DNA from: Thalassobacter stenotrophicus
Lineage (GTDB): Bacteria; Pseudomonadota; Alphaproteobacteria; Rhodobacterales; Rhodobacteraceae
NCBI RefSeq assembly: GCF_001458315.1
Contig: NZ_CYRX01000024.1
Coordinates: 49,145 to 113,144, forward strand
Reading direction: 5' to 3'
Length of the DNA stretch: 64,000 nt
Made by a program: the position numbers and the translations under genes. Below the pieces are notes generated by a model. That model searched no databases. It saw only the letters and a program-made list of their open reading frames with translations, and was not told the DNA's origin. Below are positions 44,970-52,416 of the stretch, one piece after another; positions within the stretch are counted from its first letter, which is position 1, and each line of letters opens with the position of its first letter.

Positions 44970-45924
44970 GACCCGCGCCTTCCCAGACGAATTCGTCGCC
45001 GCACAGAGCCACAAACCGCAGCGTTGTTTCACCGATACGGATCATGTCACCGTGGCGCAGGTCTTCGGTGCTTAGGACCGGGCGACCATTCAGGCGAACG
45101 ATGTTCGACTTTCCCCCGTGCCCAAGGAAAAAGCCGTTGGCTTCCTCATCGTAAGCAATGGCCGCATGCTTTTCGCGTGAGATACTGGTATCACCGAGGT
45201 CCAGCACCACGGTTTGATCGTCACCACGACCAATGGTCGACACACCCGAATGCAGCGTAAAGCTGTGCCCTCGACCCGGCCCATCCGCCACAACAATCCA
45301 CGCGACCGGAAAGCGTGCGCCCTTTGGGCTGGCTTGGGCTGCGGCTTTGTCGATCGGATCGATGATCGCGGCCTCTTGATCAAACCCCAGCATCCGCGTC
45401 CGAACCCGCCGAGCTGAGCGGTCATTTCTTTGCGGTGGATCAACCTCTGGCACGAGCGTTGGTCCTTGGGGTGGCGTCGTAAACTGAACCTCCGACACCG
45501 GCGTCCGATGCAGGGCCTGAGACTGCCGCGCCTCCTCTATTGCCTTTTGTTTTTCCGCGATACGCGCCTGAAACGCGGCGATTTCTTGGGCCGCAAGCGC
45601 CTCTTGCTCAGCGAAGGCATCGGAGGGGTCTGGCGCCGCAGGCGCACGCGCGGGGGCAACCAAGTCGTCGGCGCGAGCCAGTGTATAGTCCTCATCCCGC
45701 GGGATAGGGTCGATCTCACGTGGCGAGGTCTCTGTGAGTGTCGTGCAGGCCACGGGGTGCGGGCTCGGCGGATCAGATAACTGGGCACCTTCTTCTACTC
45801 GGGCCACGACCTCAGACAATGCCCGTGTGTCCAACACTTGATCCAATTCAGGTTCTCCCATGTCGACGGGCGCTATAGGCTCGCTTTTGGGCGGCGTATT
45901 GAAGACGCGTTTAAACAAAGTCAT
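44953..45924 (-). CDS. FHA-domain phosphothreonine-binding protein
   Basis: A 323-residue protein. Residues 206-308 form an FHA domain with the key residues in place: IGRGDD (232-236), TSISREKHA (Ser249, Arg250, His253) and NIVRLNG (274-280). The N-terminal 200 residues are acidic, Pro/Ala-rich and probably disordered, with a short Glu/Lys coiled stretch (EIAAFQARIAEKQKAIEEARQ region, about 114-134). FHA domains read phosphothreonine, so this is the likely reader of the kinase encoded next door. Confidence 0.92.
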   Translation of the reverse strand: MTLFKRVFNTPPKSEPIAPVDMGEPELDQVLDTRALSEVVARVEEGAQLSDPPSPHPVACTTLTETSPREIDPIPRDEDYTLARADDLVAPARAPAAPDPSDAFAEQEALAAQEIAAFQARIAEKQKAIEEARQSQALHRTPVSEVQFTTPPQGPTLVPEVDPPQRNDRSARRVRTRMLGFDQEAAIIDPIDKAAAQASPKGARFPVAWIVVADGPGRGHSFTLHSGVSTIGRGDDQTVVLDLGDTSISREKHAAIAYDEEANGFFLGHGGKSNIVRLNGRPVLSTEDLRHGDMIRIGETTLRFVALCGDEFVWEGAGHAQTM

Positions 45925-45975
45925 CTCGGAACCTCATTTCTTTTTGCTTTCAACGCGATGACGTCGCGCACGGGG

Positions 45976-47439
45976 TTACAGAACATCGTCACTGTCCAGG
46001 GTCAGGATGGGCGGCGTATTTGTCTGAGCAGGAGCCGTTGCAGGCGAAACCAGCGCCATGATTTGTTTGCCGTTCAGACCAAGAACCACGGCAAAGACCA
46101 GCGCGCCCATCACCGTTAAGATCATCGGCACCTTCGAAGCGCCCGGCACAGCCAAAGGCTGCGATACGGCCTTGGGCTTTGACTTGGCCGTATACATTGC
46201 GTCGATTGCCGCTTCGCTGGCGGCAACACGCGCGACCTGTTTGAGGCGCGCTTTCTCAATCCAATCTGGGGCTTCATCTTCGTCGGTATAGCCTGCGGGT
46301 TCTGGGTCGGGTTCAAGCGGATGGGCCAATTCCGCAAACCGCTGCTGATAAGACACCTCGGCCCGCTTGGGCGCGGGCTCAACTTCCACAGGTTTGGGTT
46401 GCTTCGGCTCTGCCGCTGCACTGCCACCACCATCCTGCTGGGCAATCGCGATCAACTGCGTAACTGTCCGTTCGATGTCTCGCTCTTGGGTTGCTGCGCG
46501 CGTAGGCACGGGTGACCCGCCTTCACCACCGATGCGCGCCATCCAGTCCTGCGCGGATTGAATCCGATCCTTCGGCAACACTGCCATTGCCTGATCCAAG
46601 GCCCGCAGAAACGCATCTGGATACCCCGCGATACGCCCTACCAAGGGCACATAGGGATCCGGCTTTTTGTCAGCGATAGCCGCCAAGCGCATCTGGCTAT
46701 TAGGTGGAGCGCTGCCTGAGATGACATGCACAAAGGTTGCCGCAAGCGCGTACAAATCGCTGCACGGCCCCTGCTGACTGCCCGCGACATAAAACTCTTG
46801 CGGGGAATACCCGTCCTTGACCACCTGCACCGCCGACAATGCGCGGCTCTTTTTGCTGGCCTCTTCCCGCGCGGCCCCAAAATCGATCAAAACGGGGCTG
46901 CCTGACGTATCAATCAGGATATTGTCGGGGGAAATATCTCGATGCAGCATATCCTCCGCATGAACGACCGCAATGGCATCCAATATCCGCCAAAGCACCG
47001 ATTTTATCTCTGCAAAGGCGGGGCGCTTTCCCTTTTCGTCAATGATATCAAGTAGATCCCGCCCTTCAATCAGATCCAACGCCATGTAGGCTGTCTCGTT
47101 GTCCTTAAAGACCTGATGTACGCCCACAATGTTACGGTGGTCCAGTTTCGCGAGGCTCCGCGCCTCTCGGACAAACATCTCAACAATCGAATGGAACTGC
47201 CCCTTTGAGGTCCGCGACCGCTCGACCACGGTGCGGTTTTTCCGCTGGCACAGCGCCTCGGGGAAGCATTCCTTGATGACGACTTGCCGGTCCAAACTGT
47301 CCCGCGCCACATAGGTGATCCCGAAACCGCCGCTGCCCAAATACCGTTCAATGACGTACTGCCCGCCCAACAAACGGGTGCCCACCGGCAGGAATTCTGC
47401 CGAAGCGTGGGGGTCGTTTGGGGCATTGTTGGGTCTCAT
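45976..47439 (-). CDS. Membrane-anchored eukaryote-type Ser/Thr protein kinase
   Basis: About 487 residues from the ATG at 47439; 47484 is an alternative start. The kinase domain (about 28-290) is complete: glycine loop GSGGFGITY (35-43), VVIKE lysine (56), HRDISPDN (166-173) and LIDFGAAR (184-191). A linker of about 150 residues, rich in Pro, Glu and Ala, leads to one C-terminal transmembrane helix (VPMILTVMGALVFAVVLGL, about 437-455) and a short outside tail. It resembles PpkA-type kinases, but no type VI secretion gene is near. It heads the eight-gene cluster, divergent from an alcohol dehydrogenase gene. Confidence 0.9.
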   Translation of the reverse strand: MRPNNAPNDPHASAEFLPVGTRLLGGQYVIERYLGSGGFGITYVARDSLDRQVVIKECFPEALCQRKNRTVVERSRTSKGQFHSIVEMFVREARSLAKLDHRNIVGVHQVFKDNETAYMALDLIEGRDLLDIIDEKGKRPAFAEIKSVLWRILDAIAVVHAEDMLHRDISPDNILIDTSGSPVLIDFGAAREEASKKSRALSAVQVVKDGYSPQEFYVAGSQQGPCSDLYALAATFVHVISGSAPPNSQMRLAAIADKKPDPYVPLVGRIAGYPDAFLRALDQAMAVLPKDRIQSAQDWMARIGGEGGSPVPTRAATQERDIERTVTQLIAIAQQDGGGSAAAEPKQPKPVEVEPAPKRAEVSYQQRFAELAHPLEPDPEPAGYTDEDEAPDWIEKARLKQVARVAASEAAIDAMYTAKSKPKAVSQPLAVPGASKVPMILTVMGALVFAVVLGLNGKQIMALVSPATAPAQTNTPPILTLDSDDVL

Positions 47440-47731
47440 TGATTTCCGCACCCCCACGGGCTGTTGCAAGCGTGCGCTCATCATCGGGTGCGCGCTTTTC
47501 CTGAGGCTGAAATCGCGGCGAACTGTGTCCAAAGCTCGGCAAAAGGGTGGCTCTGTTCTGGAGAACATTTGCAATTCGAATTGCTTTTGAACGGCCTTCG
47601 CAGCGGCACGCCATTTGAAGCTGAGGACACGGCCCGATGGCCTTGCCCCTAGACAGCCTGCGACTGACCTGATCGAAGGGTTGGCGAACAGAGCCGCCAC
47701 CCCAGCGAAGTACAACACCGGAGCACCCGAA

Positions 47732-48814
47732 ATGACACTGCCAACCACAATGAACGCAATGGTCACTATGGGACACGGCAACATGGATCAGATGGTTTGG
47801 CACCCAGATTGGCCCTGCCCCACGCCCGCCGCAAGCGAGGTTTTGGTCCGGGTCAAGGCCTGCGGGCTGAACAACACCGACGTGAACACCCGTGTGGGTT
47901 GGTATTCCAAAGCCGTAACGGAGGCCACAAGCGGCGATGGCTATGCCAAAGTCGACGACGAAGACCCGACATGGGGGGCCGCGCCGATATCCTTTCCACG
48001 TATTCAGGGGGCTGATGTCTGTGGCGAGATCGTCGCCGTCGGCATAGGCGTGGACGCCACCCGCATTGGTGAACGGATCATCACCGACTGCTGGCTGCGG
48101 GACCCGCAAGATCCCAACGACATCAACAAAACCGGTTACTTCGGCTCGGAGCGGGATGGCGGCTTTGCGCAATACACCACCATGCCTGCGGTCAACGCGA
48201 TTGCCGTAAACAGCCCCCTGTCTGACGCCGAATTGGCCACGTTTTCATGCTCCTACTCCACGGCTGAGGGGATGCTGACCCGCGCTGGCGTGACGGCGGC
48301 AGACACTGTTTTGGTACCGGGCGCCTCGGGTGGCGTGGGCACTGGGCTAATCCAGCTGGCCAAGCGACGCGGCGCCCGTGTGGTCGCCCTCGCATCCGAA
48401 AACAAACATGACGCGGTGCGCGCCTTGGGCGCTGACCTTGTGCTCCCGCGCGCGCCAGGAAACCTAAGGGCGGCCCTAGGGGACGAGAAAATCACCGTCC
48501 TTGCGGATGTCGTGGGTGGCCCCAATTGGAGCACCCTTCTCGATGTCATCGAACGTGGTGGGCGGCTCACATGCTCCGGCGCGATTGCGGGCCCGATCGT
48601 CGCGTTTGATCTGCGCACATTCTACTTACGGGATCTGACGTTCACGGGCTCTACCGTCATCGCACCCGAGGTCACAGCAGCACTTGTCCGCTACATTGAA
48701 GCCGGTGAAATCAAACCCGCCTTGGCCGCCACCTACCCGCTGCGCGAGCTGCACGCCGCACAATCCGCGTTCATCGAAAAAGCCCACACGGGCAATATCG
48801 TCGTGGTCCCATAA
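47732..48814 (+). CDS. Zinc-type alcohol dehydrogenase/quinone oxidoreductase family protein
   Basis: A 360-residue medium-chain dehydrogenase. Signatures: VKACGLNNTDVNTRVGWYS at the N-terminus, IQGADVCGEIVAVG, and the NAD(P)-binding VLVPGASGGVGTGLIQLAKRRGARVVAL. The zinc-ligand Cys/His set of true alcohol dehydrogenases is not clearly complete, so a quinone-oxidoreductase or crotonyl-CoA-like reaction is possible. The start at 47732 follows CGGAG. It is divergent from the kinase cluster and convergent with the repeat-protein gene; 47440-47731 holds the divergent promoters and nothing else that I recognise. Confidence 0.85.
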   Translation: MTLPTTMNAMVTMGHGNMDQMVWHPDWPCPTPAASEVLVRVKACGLNNTDVNTRVGWYSKAVTEATSGDGYAKVDDEDPTWGAAPISFPRIQGADVCGEIVAVGIGVDATRIGERIITDCWLRDPQDPNDINKTGYFGSERDGGFAQYTTMPAVNAIAVNSPLSDAELATFSCSYSTAEGMLTRAGVTAADTVLVPGASGGVGTGLIQLAKRRGARVVALASENKHDAVRALGADLVLPRAPGNLRAALGDEKITVLADVVGGPNWSTLLDVIERGGRLTCSGAIAGPIVAFDLRTFYLRDLTFTGSTVIAPEVTAALVRYIEAGEIKPALAATYPLRELHAAQSAFIEKAHTGNIVVVP

Positions 48815-48832
48815 GCCCCAAGCCATTGGGGC
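48815..48832. terminator. Short hairpin between convergent genes
   Basis: GCCCCAA-GCCA-TTGGGGC, a perfect 7-bp stem right after the alcohol dehydrogenase stop and 36 bp from the end of the puc-linked repeat gene. There is no U tract, so its strength as a terminator is doubtful. Confidence 0.35.
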
Positions 48833-48867
48833 GGCCTGTCCAGCCGACCCCAATGCGTAAGCTGTGA

Positions 48868-49929
48868 CTAACGCTGCATCAAAGTCGGCATGCCCAGCAT
48901 CCGAGAAAACGAAAAGCCGTCTCGTTGGGGGCGGTCAGCTGGATCCTGACGTTTGATCACGAGTGGTAGGATAAAGTTCGCCATCCGCGCGTGCTTGGGA
49001 AAAATCGAGCCGGTAAAGGGTTTACGGCGGCTCAACAAACCAATCGGGAAATTCGCCATCCGCGCGTGGCGCGAAAAAATGGACCCTGTGAACGGCTTGC
49101 GCGTGCTCAACAATCCGATGGGAAAGTTCGCCATGCGGGGGGCGCCGGGCATCAATGCGTTGCTGCCGGTTTTACCGTTGATCAACAGGGGGAACGGCAC
49201 CGTGGCCATTCGCTGATGCCGTGGAAAGATCGAACGGCTGAACGGCTTGCGCCGGTTGGTCAGCGGCAGAATGATATTCGCCATCCGCCCATGCCGCGGA
49301 ATAATCGAGCCCGTGAATGGCTTGCGCTGAGAGATCAACTTGATCGGAAAACTCGCCATACGCTGATGTCGCCCAAAGATCGACTTAGTGTAAGGTTTGC
49401 GTTGGCTCAGCAGGCCAAATGGCCAGTTCGCCATGTGCGCGTGGCGATAAAACAGGGTCCCGTCATAGGGCTTGCGCTTGGACAAAAGCGGAATGGGCCA
49501 ATCAGCCATGTGATGATTGCCGCGTGCACGTGAACTACGCTCAACCCCCGACATGAACCGTGGATGGCTTTGCAGAACGCTCAATCCACGGCGCCCGTAG
49601 GTTGGGTCCTTCACCTCAACCTCATCAACGACGCCATCAAGAACCACGGCCCCGTTGGCCACGGCGGCTTCGCGCGTCATCCGCGCAACGCCCAAGGGGC
49701 GGCATCCGGCCTCTACCAGCATCACAGCGCCGCCCTTAGCAAGGCGCTCTTGATAGACTTGCGCCGCTGCTGGCGTGACTTGCAGCGCAGTCAGTTTATC
49801 CGCAAGGCACTCCGCATCCGTGAATGTCCGAATGATCTGTGGCGCAACCTTTTGCTCAAACACGAGCGCATCGCGCGCCGCCATCGCCTGGTCCGCGTGT
49901 TCAAAATACCGCGTGATGATCTTTGTCAT
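48868..49929 (-). CDS. Tandem 25-residue repeat protein coupled to pucC
   Basis: A 353-residue soluble protein with no signal peptide or membrane helix. Residues 1 to about 105 form a small alpha/beta domain (KIITRYFEHADQAMAARDAL, then GGAVMLVEAG) vaguely like general-stress-protein-17M domains. From residue 141 there are eight units of exactly 25 residues, beginning at 141, 166, 191, 216, 241, 266, 291 and 316. The consensus is MANFPIGLLS, a variable residue, RKPFTGSIF, another variable residue, then RHAR. Unit 5 and the last unit are diverged. The start overlaps the pucC stop (ATGA), so it is translated with the LH2 genes and sits where pucD/pucE are in Rhodobacter. The role is unknown; LH2 assembly or a structural function is inferred. 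Confidence 0.8.
   Translation of the reverse strand: MTKIITRYFEHADQAMAARDALVFEQKVAPQIIRTFTDAECLADKLTALQVTPAAAQVYQERLAKGGAVMLVEAGCRPLGVARMTREAAVANGAVVLDGVVDEVEVKDPTYGRRGLSVLQSHPRFMSGVERSSRARGNHHMADWPIPLLSKRKPYDGTLFYRHAHMANWPFGLLSQRKPYTKSIFGRHQRMASFPIKLISQRKPFTGSIIPRHGRMANIILPLTNRRKPFSRSIFPRHQRMATVPFPLLINGKTGSNALMPGAPRMANFPIGLLSTRKPFTGSIFSRHARMANFPIGLLSRRKPFTGSIFPKHARMANFILPLVIKRQDPADRPQRDGFSFSRMLGMPTLMQR
48910..49509 (-). repeat. Eight tandem 75-bp coding repeats
   Basis: The eight 25-residue units of the puc-linked protein, each 75 bp and in perfect register with no insertion or deletion between units. Units 6 and 7 are almost identical in protein sequence (MANFPIGLLS, RKPFTGSIF in both), which suggests a recent duplication or gene conversion; units 1, 5 and 8 are most diverged. 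GTTCGCCATCCGCGCGTG-like stretches recur on the plus strand. Confidence 0.9.
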
Positions 49930-51401
49930 TGTGCCTCCACTGGCTTTGGTTGTGCGGTCGCTACAGGGCGCGACGTCCGGGAAACGCCACGGCGGATCAC
50001 GAGCGGAATAGCAATGAGAATAGCCATAACAAGGAACGCCATCTCGATCGTGAAGACTACATTATAGGGCGTGCTGGGCTGAAGTCCCGCAAGGCTTGGG
50101 GCCGCCACAAGGATGTCACGGACAATTCCGGCCAGTGCGACGCCAATGCCGGCACAGGTTGCCTGCACCGCACCCCATGCCCCAAGCGACAGACCGACCT
50201 GGTCTGGCGGGGCATTTCGGATCGTGGCCGTAAGCGTGCCGTGCCCAAACAGGCCCGCACCAAGCCCAGTGGCTAACGTGCCCACGCAAAAGACAAACCC
50301 CCCACCATGGACCGAAGAAAGGATTATCGCCGCAAACCCCGGCAAGCCAATCATCGCACCGAATGTGGCCAAACGCACAGGGTCCCCGCCAATCGCGAGC
50401 ACACGCGATGCGATACCAAACCCCATCAACGTGCCACCCGCGAACAATGCAGTCAGGCGCGTCGTCTCAGCCACTGAGAACCCAAGCGCTTGGCCGCCAT
50501 ATGGTTCCAGCAGAACATCCGCCATGCCAAAGCCAAATGTGCCTAAGCCGATCACAACCAACAGCCGCATCGTCCCGGGTAAGGCGATCAACCGCCCCCA
50601 GGCATCTAAGAATGACACCTTCGGCGTCTGTGCCATGCGCAAGGCGCGCGACCGGTCACGAGATTCCTGTTTCCACATCGCAATCATATTGAGCGCGACA
50701 GTCACCACCGCAGAGCCTTGGATCACTTGGATCAGCCGGCCCGGCGTATAATCAGCCAGTAATGCGCCATAGATAAGCGCGCTCACGACCATCCCGAGCA
50801 ACAGCATAACATACATCAGGCCTACGACCTTTGGGTGGTCCTCTTGCTTGACCAAATCCGTCGCAAGCGCCAACCCCACCGTCTGCACGATATGCAGACC
50901 AGCCCCTACCAGCAAAAACGCAAGCGCCGCAGACGACAAGCCCAGCCACCGGGGGGCATCCACCGCCTCGCCGTAGCCCGAAAGGACCAAAAGCGCGAAG
51001 GGCATAATCGCAAAGCCGCCGAATTGGTACATCGTGCCCTTCCAGATGTAAGGCACGCGCCGCCAGCCGAGGGCAGACCGATGTTCATCCGATTTAAAGC
51101 CGACCAATGTTCGAAATGGTGCAAACAGCAATGGCAGCGCGAGCATACCTGCCACAAGCGCCGCCGAGACATCTAACTCAACAATCATCACCCGATTGAG
51201 CGTGCCCATCAACAGTACCAACGCCATGCCAACCGTTACCTGAAACAACGACAGCCGCAGCAATCGCGACAGCGGCACATCCTTGGTTGCGACATCCACA
51301 AACGGCAGATAGCGCGGCGCAATTGAGGCCAGCTTGTTAAGGGCAAAGGCGCGATACTTCATGGGTCCATTTACCACCACGGGTCGATGATCAGCTGACA
51401 T
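49926..51401 (-). CDS. pucC: PucC-family LH2 assembly/bacteriochlorophyll delivery protein
   Basis: Up to 491 residues with about twelve membrane segments. The N-terminal region LSRLLRLSLFQVTVGMALVL, then LNRVMIVELDVSA, is diagnostic of the PucC/LhaA/BCH family of major-facilitator-type proteins needed for LH2 formation. The GWRRVPYIWKGTMYQFGGFAIMP stretch (read in two parts) is also typical. The ATG at 51401 is given; the one at 51362 (MKYRAFALNK) matches the usual family N-terminus. It follows pucBA by 72 bp and overlaps the repeat-protein gene. Confidence 0.93.
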   Translation of the reverse strand: MSADHRPVVVNGPMKYRAFALNKLASIAPRYLPFVDVATKDVPLSRLLRLSLFQVTVGMALVLLMGTLNRVMIVELDVSAALVAGMLALPLLFAPFRTLVGFKSDEHRSALGWRRVPYIWKGTMYQFGGFAIMPFALLVLSGYGEAVDAPRWLGLSSAALAFLLVGAGLHIVQTVGLALATDLVKQEDHPKVVGLMYVMLLLGMVVSALIYGALLADYTPGRLIQVIQGSAVVTVALNMIAMWKQESRDRSRALRMAQTPKVSFLDAWGRLIALPGTMRLLVVIGLGTFGFGMADVLLEPYGGQALGFSVAETTRLTALFAGGTLMGFGIASRVLAIGGDPVRLATFGAMIGLPGFAAIILSSVHGGGFVFCVGTLATGLGAGLFGHGTLTATIRNAPPDQVGLSLGAWGAVQATCAGIGVALAGIVRDILVAAPSLAGLQPSTPYNVVFTIEMAFLVMAILIAIPLVIRRGVSRTSRPVATAQPKPVEAQ

Positions 51402-51473
51402 ACGCGGCCAGCCAAGCGCTCAGACAAAAAGAGAGCGCCCTCAGGCGAAATCGCCCGGGGCGCGGATGATCGA

Positions 51474-51821
51474 CTAAAACGTGCCGATCACAGGGGGTGC
51501 ATCTGCGGAAGCCCGAATTGTGCCGGGTTGCAGGATGGCCTTTGCTGATGTGCCATCAGCAAGAACGATGGTCACTTCACGTGCGCCGCCGTCCAGATCT
51601 TTTGTATAGGCCACTTTCGCGGTATCCGCGTTTGGTACTGTCATGGCAGACGCCATTTCATCCCCGGAGCCAAGAGGCTGACCGGACAAGAAGTCCGACA
51701 CCCAAGACGTGTTGCTTAGAACAGCAACGTGGACCGCGAACGACCCAACGGCGACTGCGCCAAGAAACAGGGGGACCCCGACGGACGGGGACACAACAAG
51801 CCACATTTTTGCATTGTTCAT
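51474..51821 (-). CDS. pucA: Light-harvesting 2 alpha polypeptide with C-terminal extension
   Basis: Residues 1-47 align without gaps to LH2 alpha chains: KMWLVVSPSVGVPLFL, one membrane helix, His31 (axial ligand of the B850-type pigment) and Trp40. Positions 44-45 are Phe-Leu, as in blue-shifted B800-820 complexes, where B850 forms have Tyr-Tyr or Tyr-Trp. The chain is 115 residues, about twice the usual 50-60. The extra 65 or so residues (after SGQPLGSG) are polar, end in PPVIGTF, and would lie in the periplasm. AAGGAAGGA precedes the start. Confidence 0.95.
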   Translation of the reverse strand: MNNAKMWLVVSPSVGVPLFLGAVAVGSFAVHVAVLSNTSWVSDFLSGQPLGSGDEMASAMTVPNADTAKVAYTKDLDGGAREVTIVLADGTSAKAILQPGTIRASADAPPVIGTF

Positions 51822-51834
51822 TGTCTATCCTTCC

Positions 51835-51990
51835 TTAGCCGAGCCAAGGCGTTGCAGACGCCACAAGAATGTGTGCCAGAAGCGCGATAGCCCCGAACAC
51901 GCGGGTGCCATCAATGAGGTAGCTATGCACTTCCTCGGCCTCTTTTAGGGTCAGACCGGTTGGCCAGACCTTCTCTGGATCATCGGACAT
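51835..51990 (-). CDS. pucB: Light-harvesting 2 beta polypeptide
   Basis: A 51-residue pigment-binding peptide, first gene of the puc operon. The sequence aligns without gaps to Rhodobacter LH2 beta: [16 protein letters not shown] (His22 near the B800 site), [12 protein letters not shown] with axial His40, and the end ATPWLG. GGAGGAG precedes the ATG at 51990. It is followed 14 bp later by pucA. The length and all pigment-contacting residues are normal. Confidence 0.97.
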   Translation of the reverse strand: MSDDPEKVWPTGLTLKEAEEVHSYLIDGTRVFGAIALLAHILVASATPWLG

Positions 51991-52113
51991 GTCCAAACTC
52001 CTCCATGGTTAGGTTTCGGAACCCACACGAAGACGGCTTGGCAAGATGCGATGGCCACTCTCGTGGATTCACGGCCCAGCCCATTATTTAGGCCACAGCC
52101 GATAGGAAAACTG

Positions 52114-52157
52114 TGTACTTTTTTATTTACATTGTAAACTGTCTATATAAGTTTACA
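52114..52157. promoter_or_regulatory. Twin PpsR/CrtJ-type operators of the puc promoter
   Basis: Two perfect TGT-N12-ACA sites, 52114-52131 (TGTACTTTTTTATTTACA) and 52140-52157 (TGTCTATATAAGTTTACA), separated by 8 bp, 124-167 bp upstream of pucB. This is the known PpsR/CrtJ recognition pattern, and 8-bp spacing of paired sites is the arrangement described for cooperative binding. They predict repression of LH2 genes by oxygen and light. The rest of 51991-52342 is AT-rich promoter DNA in which I see no further gene. Confidence 0.8.
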
Positions 52158-52342
52158 TATTTTAATGAGCATTAACAAATATTTAACAAAAGAATTACCG
52201 CAGATCACATTCAAATTCGGAAATTATCCACAACCCTGCGGTGATCCAACGCACACCCCCTCGCAACCAGAGATGGGCCAGTCTAATCGATAGCGGCGCC
52301 GAATCCAGTGACAGTCAAACCGCCATAAACCACCCAGCAAAA

Positions 52343-52387
52343 AGGGCGCAGCGGTGGACCATTTCAACTATGGAACCGCTGCGCCCT
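52343..52387 (-). terminator. Intrinsic terminator of the sugar-acid operon
   Basis: A perfect 13-bp GC-rich stem (AGGGCGCAGCGGT with its complement) around a 19-base loop, followed in the minus-strand transcript by TTTTTGC. It lies 30 bp after the stop of the last operon gene, as expected for a rho-independent terminator, and separates this operon from the puc promoter. Confidence 0.9.
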
Positions 52388-52416
52388 GCCATTAGATTTG
52401 ACTGAACAGGAAGCCC

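Noticed and set aside
38865..47439. Type VI secretion locus
   Set aside because: The kinase, FHA and PP2C genes resemble the PpkA/Fha/PppA regulators, but no sheath, VgrG, Hcp, ClpV, TssJLM or baseplate gene is in the window.
47440..47784. N-terminal extension of the kinase to 47784
   Set aside because: The extra residues precede the usual family start, overlap the divergent alcohol dehydrogenase start, and show no kinase-family similarity; 47439 or 47484 is more likely.
48910..49509. CRISPR-like regular repeats
   Set aside because: The 75-bp periodicity has no unique spacers, stays in one reading frame and encodes a 25-residue protein repeat.
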